Source of the DNA: Siphonodentalium dalli
Taxonomy: Eukaryota > Mollusca > Scaphopoda > Gadilida > Siphonodentaliidae
Length of the DNA stretch: 64,000 nt
Reading direction: 5' to 3'
Assembly (NCBI GenBank): GCA_032622095.1
Contig: CP136066.1
Span: 43,725,835-43,789,834 of the forward strand
In this document: positions 42,560 to 54,037 of the stretch, piece by piece
Numbering within the stretch: position 1 is the stretch's first letter
Layout: every line of letters starts with the position of its first letter
Made by a program: the position numbers and the translations under genes
Notes under the pieces: model-generated
Database searches by the model: none
Told to the model about the DNA's origin: nothing
What the model saw: the letters and a program-made list of their open reading frames with translations, nothing else

Positions 42560-42772
42560 CATTAATACCCTAAATAATCAACTCCTTAACCCCAGCAGAA
42601 TTATGGGTAATTTTTCAGGATTTAGTTGGAAATATGGCTTGTTGCCATTCATCGGAAAGCTCTCACTGAGAGCTTTCTGATGAATGGCAACAAGCCATAT
42701 TTCCGACTAAATCCTGAAAAATTACCAATAATTCTGCTGTGGTTAAGGAGATGATTATTTAGGGCATTACTG
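42560..42772. mobile_element. Family C foldback MITE, full length
   Basis: CATTAATACCC to GGGCATTACTG, centre CTCTCACTGAGAG. It shares its upstream flank with the copy at 37179. Confidence 0.8.
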
Positions 42773-43230
42773 CAGTTCATACCTCTTCATTGTGTGGTTT
42801 CTGGGAGATCGGACAGTGTTTTAAATGTTGAGTTACCGGTACAAGTGGTTTTATGGTACTAATTTCTGAGTTCCCATAACTTCTAGATAATTTACCACCT
42901 GACTGCTTATGTGCTGAAGTACATGTACGGTAGGCCCATGCAGTAGTACAAATGTACCATGATAATTTACATATACTTATCATGGATGTACCCCTGTATA
43001 GCAGTTAATAGGTTAAATTATGTCAAATACAGCCAGCCAAAGGAATTATCACAAGCAATTCACTGTCAATTTCCATAAGTTGCTTGTGGGTGTGGGCTCA
43101 TGACATTTAATTCCTGCATGTCGGAATTCATAGTAAAGTTCATGATATTTCAGCTATAAGCTGTGACAAGTGGAGATAAGTTACTAATGGAGATAATGTA
43201 GCAGGTTTAATTATTGATGGTGACAATATA

Positions 43231-43391
43231 GGGTAATGCCATAAATAATTGACTCCTTAAACCAAAGCAGAATTATGGGTAACTTTTCAGGATTTAGTCG
43301 GAAATATGGCTAGTTTGCCATTCATTGGAAAGCTCTCACTGATACCATAATTCTGCTGTGGTTAACGAGTCGATTATTTAGGGCATTACTG
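43231..43391. mobile_element. Family C MITE, right arm mostly deleted
   Basis: TA flanks at 43229-43230 and 43392-43393. The left arm is complete, and the right arm retains only the outer 55 bp or so. Confidence 0.75.
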
Positions 43392-43504
43392 TAGTAAATG
43401 AATGGGAACCCATATGCATAAGGTGTTTTCCTGCCTGTCGTCTGCTCACATTACTATATTAGCTGAACATTCTACCATTGAACAATGAACCTTTCCAGCA
43501 TGTA

Positions 43505-44148
43505 CTCCTTTCTATACTAAATGGATTCTCCCACTCGGTTGTTAAAGTATAGAGTGGAATAGTCTGTATTATTCATCTGGAGGGGTTTTCGGGAAAAATA
43601 AGCAGAAAACAGATAATACAAGTACAGAACAAGTCTATTTAACCCTTTACCCAACAAACCGGCCAAAACCGGCCAAATAAAGCTTCAACAGCCTAAAATA
43701 TCTTCGGTCTGTCTCAATAGAACCATACAAATATGGATATCATTGGAACCGGCTCCTTGACCACATTGTGATAGTTACAGTTATGCCCTGTGCCAATGCA
43801 TTCTCTTATATATGCGAGTCGACCATACCAGTAGGTCGCCTCGCATATATAAGAGAATGCATTGGCCATTTTTTCTTACATTCTTTAACAATTTTATAAT
43901 TTTTAATGTGTTAAGCCAATGCATTCTCTTATATATGCGAGGCGACCTATGGTCGACTCGCATATATAAGAGAATGCATTGGCACAGGGCCCTTCTGTTG
44001 GGTAAAGGGTTAATGGAGGGAACTGTTCAGATAATAAGTTCAACAAATGACACTATGGTCGTTTGTTGAACTTATTATCTGAACATTTCCTTTGGGATAA
44101 CTTTATTAATTAATAGTACTCATCAATGAGTATTTAGTATATAAAGGA
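43505..44148. mobile_element. Family H element, reversed, containing A
   Basis: H sequence in reverse (TTCTATACTAAATGGATTCT, ACCCCTCCAG complement, the GTTCAACAAATGAC / GTTTGTTGAAC hairpin, TACTCATCAATGAGTATTTAG) runs on both sides of the A copy and ends at TTAA (44149-44152). Without A it is about 275 bp. Confidence 0.72.
43643..44009. mobile_element. Family A MITE nested in H
   Basis: TTAA at 43639-43642 and 44010-44013, reverse orientation. One hairpin has a 6-bp insertion (CCAGTA) at its dyad, and the spacer is shortened. Confidence 0.87.
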
Positions 44149-44468
44149 TTAAAACAGAACGATAAATGATTCAAGTGTGAATGAGTTACAATGTACATGT
44201 ACATGAGGCCTCGTATCATTTACTAATTATCTGCAATCCAATAGATTGATACAATCTATGTCTGCAGATACCAGGCCACATTCACTAAAGTCCAGCAGGC
44301 AGTGGAAAACACCAGTACATGTAGTGTAGGGGCTAGTCATAATTGTAATAATATCATTATTAGTACATTAGGTTTTGGCTGATCTCTTAATATACCAGTG
44401 TATTGATTCGCCGGAACTTGAAAGAATGTTAATGGCACCCAATTCCTATCAATTCTGAAGACCATATA

Positions 44469-44681
44469 CAGTAATGCCCAAAGTATATGACCTTTTAATC
44501 ACAGCAGAATTATGGGTAATTTTTCATGATTTAGTCGGAAATATGGCTTGTTGCCATTCATCGGAAAGCTCTTACTGAGAGCTTTCCGATGAATGGCAAC
44601 AAGCCATATTTCCGACAAAATCCTGAAAAATTATCCATAATTCTACTGTGGTTTCGAGGTCCATTATTTAGGGCATTAGTG
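44469..44681. mobile_element. Family C foldback MITE, full length
   Basis: TA flanks at 44467-44468 and 44682-44683. The outer 30 bp of each arm has diverged (AAAGTATATGACC), while the inner arms are near-perfect. Confidence 0.8.
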
Positions 44682-45086
44682 TACTGTACAATACTACATA
44701 CTTGTATACATGTATACTAGTATCATGAGTTGCAATAAGATACAGTGTATATGTTGATTGTTTATTATTGAACCTGAAGGTCCATTAAGATACCGGTAGG
44801 TATTTAGGATGTGCATGTTTTACCAAGCGTTATTCCATTTGGTATCTATTCTCTGCTGGACAGAGTTATTCATAATAGAATCATTTATAAATTGAGTTCT
44901 CAAAATAATCTAAAAAAAAAACAGCAGCAAAGTGGTCCAAACAAGATTCATTAATACCACATGGAAATAATTAATTTTCCCCTGTTCTTATGCATGTCTT
45001 TGGATTATCTTAGTGCGGACACACTGAGATGAACCATGGAGCCACCATGGTTTGGCCTATACAGTGAGAAAATATTTTTAATTTAA

Positions 45087-45331
45087 CCCTTTGAGTGCCA
45101 GGTCCGATTTTTGTATCAACCCATATACCCTGTGCCAATGCATTCTCTTATATATGCGAGTCGACCATAGGTCGCCTCGCATATATAAGAGAATGCATTG
45201 GCCTAACAATTATTTTTTTTATTTTTTTTTTTCACAATTTTTTACAATTTTAATAATTTATTCTTATATTCTTTAACAGACTTATTTTGTAGGTTTAGGG
45301 CCGATGAGATCGGCCTCTGGCGCTCAAAGGG
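45087..45331. mobile_element. Family B MITE
   Basis: TTAA at 45083-45086 and 45332-45335. Intact hairpin. The subterminal GGCCGATGAGATCGGCC-like palindrome is present. The spacer TTAA is uninterrupted. Confidence 0.86.
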
Positions 45332-45451
45332 TTAAAATCAAATGTAGAAATTTCATTAGCTTCTGTAGGCTGAAAAAACCTTAAAAATTTATTTTTCTTA
45401 TGCTCAAACGAGAAATTTCTGAGTTTGACATTTATGAAAGGCCTGTCTTAT

Positions 45452-46062
45452 CCCTTAAATGACTGGAGCTTCCTGAATTTTTGAGAAAACCCAGTGCCAA
45501 TGCATTCTCTTATGTATGCGAGTATCCTGTAGGGAGCATCGCATACATGTATTTATCACATAATTTGGCCATAAAAGCAGTTTCATAATTATCGGTAATA
45601 GACACGTTTAATATCAGCGCGTGCGATGACGTCACGGCGTTCTTCAAATAACTTGCGATCGCTGTAGTTTATGATTGTTGTTTTCGATGAATATTTCTGT
45701 TTGCTTCGGGTTTATTTGATCATGTGATAAAAGGTATCTCACACTCGTCCTATTTTATACGTAATTTATCAACCTCGTCCTCTAAATTCTATTTGAGCCT
45801 CGGTAAATCTCGGCTCAAATCGAATTTAGTAAACTCGGTTGATAAATTCCGTATAAAATAGACACTCATGTGAGATCCTCTATATATATGTAAGAGAATA
45901 CATTGGCCTAATAATAGTTACCTTGACAGCCAGTGAATTCTCTTATACTAGTATAATTATGTGACGCTCCCAATGGGAGATTTGCATATATAAGAGAATG
46001 CACTGGCACAGGATCTTTAATGCTGTACTAGTGCAAGCTGCGCAGCTGCCGTCATCAAAGGG
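45452..46062. mobile_element. Family I element with internal insertion
   Basis: CCCTTAAATGACTGGAGCTTC to CTGCCGTCATCAAAGGG, with TTAT on both sides (45448-45451 and 46063-46066). The first hairpin (GCCAATGCATTCTCTTATGT) is split by about 330 bp of unrelated sequence. The second hairpin is decayed. Confidence 0.62.
45551..45880. repeat. Inserted segment with a large hairpin
   Basis: Near 45733-45878, arms containing CCTATTTTATACGTAATTTA and TAAATTCCGTATAAAATAG surround GAGCCTCGGTAAATCTCGGCTC. The outer edges TTTATCACAT and CATGTGATAAAA are also inverted. It is probably a separate foldback element that landed in family I. Confidence 0.5.
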
Positions 46063-46344
46063 TTATGCATCCTGGTAGAGAAATATTAGTGCTACTGGCG
46101 GCTACTATTAGGTTCTGCACTTCTAAGAGAGGGTGAGCCATGACAAATAGGATGTGTAGTGATCAGATATCTGTAGTAATCATGGCACTTAGCTCAGGTT
46201 GTATTCCTCCTGTTGGTTGATCTTCAATATGGTTTATTGATTTCTGTATAACATGAATGTAAATCCATCCTGGCAATTTCTGTCTCCTCCTACACAATCT
46301 AAGGCCAAACAGAAATAATTCATTGATTCCCAGTCTGACAAGAG

Positions 46345-46817
46345 CAAGCCTGAATTTAGTGTGCCTCTCATTTGCAGAGTGACGTCACCCAGAGTGTGAA
46401 TTTAGTGATGTTATCCCACATAGCGGGCTAGCATCACCAAATGAACCCTCTGGGGACCTCATTCTGCTTAGGCCTCATCTTCTCTTGAAAGTTTCTTTAT
46501 TATCAAATTTATATAGAAACTTCTTCACATAGATTCTATTTCTTTTTTAGTTTCTCTACATGTATACCCCCAAATTGGCAGATGACACATTGCATAATCA
46601 AGGTTCCCAATGGGTGTACATCACAATATTCACCATTTGAGAACTTTGAGATTTGAGAAATCTGAGTATATGTCTCCCATAGCAGATGAGGCCATGCAGA
46701 ATGAGGTCCCTAGAGGGTGAATATGGTGATGTTAGCCCACTATGTGGGATAGCGTCAATAAATTCACCCTCTGGGGACCTCATTCTGCAAATGACAGGCA
46801 CTCTAAACTCAGGCTTG
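46345..46817. mobile_element. Family D element, full length
   Basis: CAAGCCTGAATTTAGTG to CTAAACTCAGGCTTG with flanks GACAAGAG and GTCAAGAG (7/8). Both terminal hairpins and the internal segment are present, making this the best complete D copy. Confidence 0.8.
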
Positions 46818-46825
46818 GTCAAGAG

Positions 46826-47793
46826 AGAGGCAGGAGGGACTTATTTTATTAATTTTTCTGATGATAAAATGATAATCCTGCCTGGTGTCTTTGGAATCAC
46901 ATGTATGTAGTCCGATAGTTGCGCGTTTACAACTGGACCTCCATGGATCTCCTGTATGGATTATTGATTTGCATACTGTAGGGAAATTCATCGGAGATAT
47001 GTCAGCATATATACAGACACCACGCAGTACATACCGCGATTTCCCCTGTGTAATTAAGTAATGATCGTTAATTGGATCAATTAACATAACTGTACACTCG
47101 AAGTGACTTCTTCCCAGCCTGATGCACAATGGAGGATGAGAGAATTCTCCTTTGACCCATTAATCTAAATGGTAAATTATTCACGTTTAACTAGAAATTA
47201 AATTTAATTGGAATGTTTTGCACAGATTGCCCTTATACCGGTACATCACCTGGTATAAAGAAGTATTTTGCAGAAAAGCTGATTATGCAATTTTATGGTA
47301 CTTACTGCAGCATATTTGTGGCTTTGAAAAATATGAGCAGTAGAGGCTGAATTTAATTACAGCTACGGGTATACTTAAAGTAATTGACCATCTCTAATGT
47401 GGTGTCACATTGGTAATACCGCAGTAGCCTCCAACACCATGGTAAGGTTACCGCTTATGAACTTATGTTTCGGCTGTCAATTTATAAACTCCACCCATCG
47501 CCTGGTGTGAGGCCACATCGATTGGTATTACACATGCAGGCATGGAAATAAAATTCATTGATTCATCTTATATCTGTGGAACTTTTAACAAGATCCTCGT
47601 GGACATATTATTTTTTGCAACTTTCGGTGTGACGACTGCGGTATCATAACTGCACTGTACCGAGCTCCACCGCAGTGATTGTCTCGATACTACTGTTGAT
47701 ACCACATACTAACAGTAATACCGTGGCCATTACCAAGATATCACCCCATTATTCAGGTCAATTACTATGAGGATAGCGGTACATGCTCTTATA
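46826..47793. other. Intron sequence, one possible MITE
   Basis: No exon seen. 47401-47744 has weak inverted ends (GGTGTCACATTGGTAAT and ATTACCAAGATATCACC) and several GGTAATACCG blocks inside. I found no second copy and no clear target duplication, so it is only a candidate. Confidence 0.35.
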
Positions 47794-47935
47794 CAGTAAT
47801 GCTCTAAATAATCCACTCCTTAACTACAGCAGAATTATGGGTAATTTTTCAGGATTTAGTCGGAAATATGGCTTGTTGCCATTCATTGGAATAATTGTGC
47901 TGTGGTTAAGGAGTTGATTATTTAGAGCATTACTG
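47794..47935. mobile_element. Family C MITE with internal deletion
   Basis: TA flanks. The complete left arm joins directly to the outer 45 bp of the right arm (CATTGGAATAATTGTGCTG). Confidence 0.75.
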
Positions 47936-48332
47936 TACTATTACATTTACATGTACACAGCCTTATTGGGAATCAAACCATAGATACTTTGACAATTGCT
48001 CCACTGGAATGGTTGGCGCAAGATCTTTACACTTAGAGCTCCTGTGATACTGTTTCCTCCTCTACTGACATAAATGTGACACCAAGAGATCGACGCCAGA
48101 AGTGCCGTAAATTATTAGCCACTGACATAATTCTGTTTTTATTACACATCTGAGTCAACCGACTTCTATCTGATATTAGCAATGTTCAGCTACATGTACA
48201 TGTAAGCAGCCCTCAATATTAATTACAAGTACATGTAGCTACTCTGAGGTGATTAATAATAGTGTCAGTATGATTATTAATTAGCTACGGCCAAAGACGA
48301 ACCTGTAGAAAAAGACATGGAGCCCCATATTA

Positions 48333-48410
48333 CAGCCCTCAAAATTGGCAATGGCAATCAGCAATGCCAATGCCGTCGCGGAAGGCTGAAGCCAATCAAT
48401 CTGAATTAAG
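48333..48410. mobile_element. Family E MITE, partial
   Basis: CAGCCCTCAAAATTGGC with AATCAGCAATGCC and CCAATCAATCTGAATTAAG. The centre is shortened. Confidence 0.5.
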
Positions 48411-48488
48411 ATATTTCATGCAATTCTTTAGCAATGCCATAGAAGAAAATGCCAGTTTCAAGGGGTCCTATGTTCAATCTCATGCCAT

Positions 48489-48722
48489 CCCTTTGAGTGC
48501 CAGGTCGATTTTTGTATCAACCCATATACCCTGTGCCAATGCATTCTCTTATATATGCGAGTCGACCATAGGTCGCCTCGCATATATAAGAGAATGCATT
48601 GGCCTAACAATTTTTTTTTTTTATACAATTTTTTACAATTTTAATAATTTATTCTTATATTCTTTAACAGACTTATTTTGTAGGTTTAGGGCCGATGAGA
48701 TCGGCCCCTGGCACTCAAAGGG
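48489..48722. mobile_element. Family B MITE with altered target sites
   Basis: The ends CCCTTTGAGTGCCAGG and CCTGGCACTCAAAGGG and the hairpin are intact, but the flanks read CCAT and TTGC instead of TTAA. Either both flanks mutated or the element moved by a route without TTAA duplication. It lies in the intron 450 bp before the exon at 49180. Confidence 0.8.
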
Positions 48723-49179
48723 TTGCGCTTGCACATTGTTTATATGTATGATATGGTTGAGTGAGTTATTATTAACTGAACGCGACATCTCCGATCTCCC
48801 CAAAAGCAGTACAAGACATTGGTTAGATCTCGGACAGCTATATGAGGGCACGTGACAAGATATACAAATGAAGCAGGTCCTATCCTTAACTCGGATGCTC
48901 CAAATTTTTACAGATTGACACGACACACAATCGATGAAGTGTCCGAGAAAATTGGCTTTGCTCAGCAAGTCAATTGTTTTAAACATAACTGACTATGATG
49001 AATTTACCAAAGAATGGATGATTGAAGATGTGTAAGATCAAGGACAAAAAACATTTGTATGAACAGTTTCTTCATAAATGAAGAACAACTGAGAGTAAAT
49101 CAATTATCGTTCAACAAACAGAAGCTGTAGTTATGCCGATGGCCTGAGTTTATATTCAACCCTTTCATTTGTATTTCAG

Positions 49180-49353
49180 CCGAAACCGACCAAAGGAAAA
49201 ATGAGAATCCACTGTTTGGAAAATGTGGATAAGGCCTTGACCTTCCTGCACGAGCAGCGAGTCCATCTGGAGAACATGGGAGCTCACGACATCGTCGACG
49301 GGAGTTCTCGGCTAACGCTAGGTCTCATCTGGACCATCATTCTCCGCTTCCAG
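49180..49353 (+). CDS. beta-Spec: Beta-spectrin exon, remainder of CH1 domain
   Basis: A 174-nt exon of exactly 58 codons (phase 0 in and out), acceptor GTATTTCAG, donor CAG|GTAAAT. The peptide runs from [20 protein letters not shown] through [17 protein letters not shown] to [12 protein letters not shown], the highly conserved end of CH1 that contributes to the actin-binding surface. It follows SGERL of the previous exon without interruption. No stop or frameshift. Upstream intron 10.7 kb, downstream intron only 840 bp. Confidence 0.97.
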
Positions 49354-49753
49354 GTAAATCTATTACCATTTTAATGGAGAACGAAATTTTTGTCAATTTT
49401 AAAATTTTAACCAGGATAATTTGTTAATACAATGGTTGCGGGTTGAGACAATTAACAAACTAGGTTTGCTTACCCATTCCATATCTACCAAGAAACAAAT
49501 GGCAAACTACTGGATGAATGTTTTCCTCCTCACAGAGATAAAAATTGTATATCGCTATTCAACCAAATAAAGGGAATTATGGAATTTATTTGCAAAATAT
49601 GCCATTTTCTCAATGTCGTCAGTTACCAACTTACCATGAATAATTAAAATTATTTTGGAGGATTTTATAAAATTAGCATGTTGATCCGCTCGTCCGTCTA
49701 ATTCATTTAGTCGTTTATCTGTACATACACGGGTTCGGAATGTTTGTTGTTAA

Positions 49754-49984
49754 CCCTTTGAGTGCCAGGTTGATTTTTGTATCAACCGATATACCCTGTG
49801 CCAATGCATTCTCTTATATATGCGAGTCGACCATAGGTCGCCTCGCATATATAAGAGAATGCATTGGCCTAACAATTGTTTTTTTTACAATTTTTTACAA
49901 TTTTAATAATTTATTCTTATATTCTTTAAAAGACTTATTTTGTAGGTTTAGTGCCGATGAGATCGGCCCCTGGCACTCAAAGGG
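49754..49984. mobile_element. Family B MITE in a short spectrin intron
   Basis: TTAA at 49750-49753 and 49985-49988, intact hairpin. It makes up more than a quarter of the 840-bp intron between the exons at 49180 and 50194, 210 bp before the acceptor. Confidence 0.86.
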
Positions 49985-50193
49985 TTAATAATAATAAATA
50001 ATAGTGGACAGAACTCTATGAAATTTCATAAAAAGTCTGTATCTGAGACAGTTCAAGTTTGATTGAATAATGTCCCTTTTCCACTAAGATTAATAGCTGA
50101 TTATTTTATTGTTAGGATGACATTAACTTGGTTAATTAAGATTGTACTATAATTGGTATATGAGTTGATTTGACATTTTTCATTCACCTTTAG

Positions 50194-50366
50194 ATTCAAG
50201 ACATCACGATAGAAGAATCAGATAGTAGTGAGACCAAATCGGCCAAGGATGCGCTATTACTATGGTGTCAAATGAAGACTGCTGGATATCCAAACGTCAA
50301 CGTGCGCAATTTCACGACAAGCTGGCGCGATGGATTAGCATTTAATGCACTCATTCACAAACACAG
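50194..50366 (+). CDS. beta-Spec: Beta-spectrin exon, start of CH2 domain
   Basis: A 173-nt exon (57 codons plus two bases, phase 0 in, phase 2 out), acceptor CACCTTTAG, donor AG|GTAAGG. The peptide begins [20 protein letters not shown], continues [20 protein letters not shown] and ends [17 protein letters not shown]. This is the linker and first half of the second calponin-homology domain. The next exon should begin with an Arg-completing base and a PDLxxF-type sequence. I did not find it in the remaining 13.6 kb, so the following intron is long. Confidence 0.97.
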
Positions 50367-50456
50367 GTAAGGGAGGCAATTCCAGGATAAACATTACAGG
50401 GATTGTTCTTTTATACGATAGAGGCCGAAAATGGGCCCCATTCTCAATGGGCAATC

Positions 50457-50578
50457 AGCCCTCTTAATTCAGATTGTTTGGCTTCGGCAATCCGCTACGG
50501 CAACAGTATGCCGTGGCCCAGTTTGCTTCAGCAAATTGCTTCGGCAATGCTGATTGCCGTAGCCAATTATGAAGGCTG
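50457..50578. mobile_element. Family E MITE, best copy
   Basis: AGCCCTCTTAATTC to AATTATGAAGGCT with strong inner foldback (GGCTTCGGCAATCC / GATTGCCGTAGCC and CTACGGCAACAGTATGCCGTGG). Possible flanks GGGCAATC and GGGCAATT. Confidence 0.68.
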
Positions 50579-50769
50579 GGCAATTGTCAGATTTATTCCA
50601 AATTTCTGACCCCGAATTCCAATTCATAGTAAGTCTTCTGTTTTCTAACCAAAATTTGCAACTTCCCATTCATTTTATAATGATTTTCAAGTCTTCTAAC
50701 TAATTTGAATAAAATTGAATAAACAATTCTAATAAATACATTAACTCTTAGAAATTAGAGGCGTGTTCA

Positions 50770-50880
50770 GGAGAAATTATGTCCTCAGAGGCTGAATTTA
50801 GTGATGCTATCCCGCATAGCAGGCTAAGATCACCAAAATCACCCTCCAGGGACCTCATTCTGCATGGCCTCATCTGCTAT
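50770..50880. mobile_element. Family D hairpin, degraded
   Basis: TGTCCTCAGAGGCTGAATTT, a GATGCTATCCCGCATAGCAGG loop, and CAGGGACCTCATTCTGCATG. Only one terminal hairpin remains. Confidence 0.6.
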
Positions 50881-50934
50881 GGCAGACAGAGGAAAAGATA
50901 ATACAATTGCAGAAGAATTACTATTCATTGGTGG

Positions 50935-51062
50935 CAAATGTTGAGAAAGTTGTTTCCTTAGGAAATGTTGATATAATAAGATCAACAAATGGTCATTGTT
51001 GAATTTATTATCCCAACATTTGCTAAGGGAAGTACTGGTCAATAAGGATTTAGTAAGAATTG
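50935..51062. mobile_element. Family H element, right part with hairpin
   Basis: The hairpin arms TTAGGAAATGTTGATATAAT and ATTTATTATCCCAACATTTG flank CAACAAATGGTCATTGTTG. It then ends GGATTTAGTAAGAATTGG, where the next A element begins. Confidence 0.6.
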
Positions 51063-51066
51063 GTTA

Positions 51067-51446
51067 CCCTTTACCCAACAGAAGGGCCCTGTGCCAATGC
51101 ATTCTCTTATATATGCGAGTCGACCATAGGTCGCCTCGCATATATAAGAGAATGCATTGGCTTAACACATTAAAAATTATAAAATTGTTAAAGAATGTAA
51201 GAAAAAATGGTAAAAAGTGTTTTTTTAGGCCAATGCATTCTCTTATATATGCGAGGCGACCTATGGTCGACTCGCATATATAAGAGAATGCATTGGCACA
51301 GGGCATAACTGTAACTATCACAATGTGGTCAAGGAGCCGGTTCCAATGATATCCATATTTGTATGATTCTATTGAGACAGACCGCAGATATTTTAGGCTG
51401 TTGAAGCTTTATTTGGCCGGTTTTGGCCGGTTTGTTGGGTAAAGGG
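51067..51446. mobile_element. Family A MITE at the end of H
   Basis: The left flank is TTAC (51063-51066, one change) and the right flank TTAA (51447-51450). The insertion point coincides with the terminal TTAA expected for the H copy. The spacer is shortened by loss of the AAAGATTTT run. Confidence 0.85.
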
Positions 51447-51556
51447 TTAATCACTTAGTTACTCTTGCCCTGAAGGTTTGAACGAATTCTGTTGATTCCC
51501 CAAGAAATTTATTTAATTTGAATATAATTTTCATTTCTGGAAATGTTTTTCCAGCT

Positions 51557-51640
51557 CTGGCTTATCTAATTAGTTATATATAACAGCTAATTAATGTGGC
51601 TCATCTAATTAGCTATATATAACAGCTAATTAATGTGGCT
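51557..51640. repeat. 46-bp tandem duplication
   Basis: TATCTAATTAGTTATATATA to AGCTAATTAATGTGGC is repeated once with two changes. TAGCTATATATAACAGCTA is itself palindromic. Confidence 0.75.
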
Positions 51641-52697
51641 TTGTATACCCCTGGCTTTTGAGTTCTCAGTTATAACCTTTGGTGTTTACTCCATAGAATA
51701 ACATCCTGGAGTATCCGGCTAAAGATCTAGTAAACATGAGTGTTGTGACCTGATAAACTAAAGAATGTGTGTCATATCTATCAGAGCTTTGTGTGGGGAG
51801 GTTTAAATGTGATCTAAAGTGTATTTGAGGCCAATAAAAATAAAAAATACTTGTTTCATAGGGGTTTTCAGAAGTCAACTTGTTGTCAGGAGAAGTCGAC
51901 ATGAAGTGGAACTCCACTCCCAAATTTCTATTTATAAACAAGACTGGCGCGGGAACGTCTTTGGATGCTATTATTATAATATATTATTTATTGAGCATTT
52001 TTGTCTTGTTTTCCCACATAAGCTTTGGAAGTATGGTTATGACATTAATCAGGCCTTAAAATCCATAAACTTTTGCAAGAATCAAAATATAGCATTTCTA
52101 TAGTGAATCAGCTGCTTTTTACGAGAATAAATAAGAATCATTATTCTGATTCTCGTGGGGATTTTAAGCCCTGTGTTAATGGAAAGTAATACCACCATAA
52201 ATAATTTTTTTAATTGGCTTGATTAATACATCTATAGGAAATCATGATTCGAGTATGCAATCGACGATCGGGAGACAAACTTTCTCAATAATCGAGTCAG
52301 CTATCGGCAAACAAAACATGGAAATACAGCATCGTGAATTGAAAATTTCCATTTGGTGTTGACATGGAAACCTTGTATTTGCCTATAAATAATGTTGGCA
52401 AAGCTTTCTCTCCAAAAGAAAACATACAAAAGTAAACAAATTTTTTTCTTTTTCTTCCTGGCTGTCTAGATTTTTGTTTGGCAACAAATCAGTTTAAACA
52501 AATAAAAAAAATTTATTTGGCCTAAACGAGGAATGCCTGTCATAAGTCTCAGGGCCATTTGTATGGGTTTAAATGTGATATGAGTAAGATGTCATGAGGT
52601 ATTGTTATGGCAATTAATCTCCGCAGCATGGATGAGTGACCAGGGCAAATTGCTGTGTACCTTAGATGGATGGTGAAATACATCTGGACACCTTTAT
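51641..52697. other. Intron sequence, nothing recognised
   Basis: No exon. A small hairpin (ACGAGAATAAATAAGAATCA / TGATTCTCGT) lies near 52118-52156. Confidence 0.35.
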
Positions 52698-54037
52698 TAG
52701 TGTAGGCAGTTAGCGACAAAAAATGCTCGGATCGATACAAGTCGGATAAAAGCGCCATTTTTTAGTATCTTGTAGGACAGCATCTCTAGTCTAGGAATTT
52801 TCTCAAGAACCAACTTTTTGACCGACGTAGAGCCGAAAATTCAAGATGGCGTCCAAGATGGCCGCCAGTTTGACGGTGGCACACCTAATAGATCTGCTTC
52901 TCGATTTGATATGGTAAACATGATGAATTTCCCCACATTGTATAATAATGGTGTTTATAGAATAACAACCTTGACTCTTAGTTGAAAAATGGCCACAATT
53001 ATTCAAGATGGATGCCAAAATGGCGGCCAAAACATGAGAAATTGGGTTTTTTCATTATTTTGTTATTAAATACTTTACAATTTTCGAGATAATATAAGAG
53101 AAGATATCAACTATGTGTTCATTATTTGATGTGATAACTTCTGTGGAAAAGTCATGCACATTAAAGGTGAAGTAGTATTGTTCGTTCTGGTAGTAATGTG
53201 AGATAGAATATGTGCTATATAAAATGAATGAAATTATTCTCAGACTGTGTTTAATTCTGTAAATGCTTAATAACCAACCGTGAATGACACTAATGTCACC
53301 AATTCTATTTGCGACACTACTATATGGTTGGATCAATTGAATACAACTTTGTATGTCGAGATGTTTACGAATAAAAAATCAATTTAGTAGTGGATTTACC
53401 ACGAATTTAGGAAACACTAAACGACAGACCCCATATTCTTCAAACTCAATTTGGTTCTCAAAAAACAAGAACATATGGAAGGTATTCTGCAACATATCTT
53501 CATCATCAGGCCTCGTATTCAAATTACCAATACTTAAATTCAGTGTTTTATGTCAAATTATACACAAAATGATTGAAGCATATACTCGAAAGTATATTTG
53601 AGTTCGGAATAAGAAATAATATTATTTCCTTGTATCATATAGTGTCCTCAATTATTCCCGCAACAGAACATGAAGCAATCATGCGAATAGCACATATTCA
53701 ACAGTATATACATTAGTGCAATGTATTGCATATATATGCATATGTATAATTTTGTATGTTCTATTGTTGCTGGGATATACTCCATGGGGCCATGTTGTGG
53801 GAAGACGGGATCAGCAAATATTAAAATACACTTTGTTTTAATAAATTGAATTGACAATTCACTACTCACAACCACATCTGCACAACTACGTACATGGAAG
53901 TTTGCTTTTTGAACATTTGCACCTGGAACAAACCGATTTGCAAACACAGTTATTCAATTCGGTGCACACTCTCGCCACTTCTGTGGTTGTCATCCATACA
54001 GGAACAAAATAATCATTATACCCACCAGAAGGAGTCA

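Noticed and set aside
3717-51450. CRISPR-like array of repeated palindromes
   Set aside because: The repeats are kilobases apart, lie inside transposons with TTAA duplications, and the DNA is animal.
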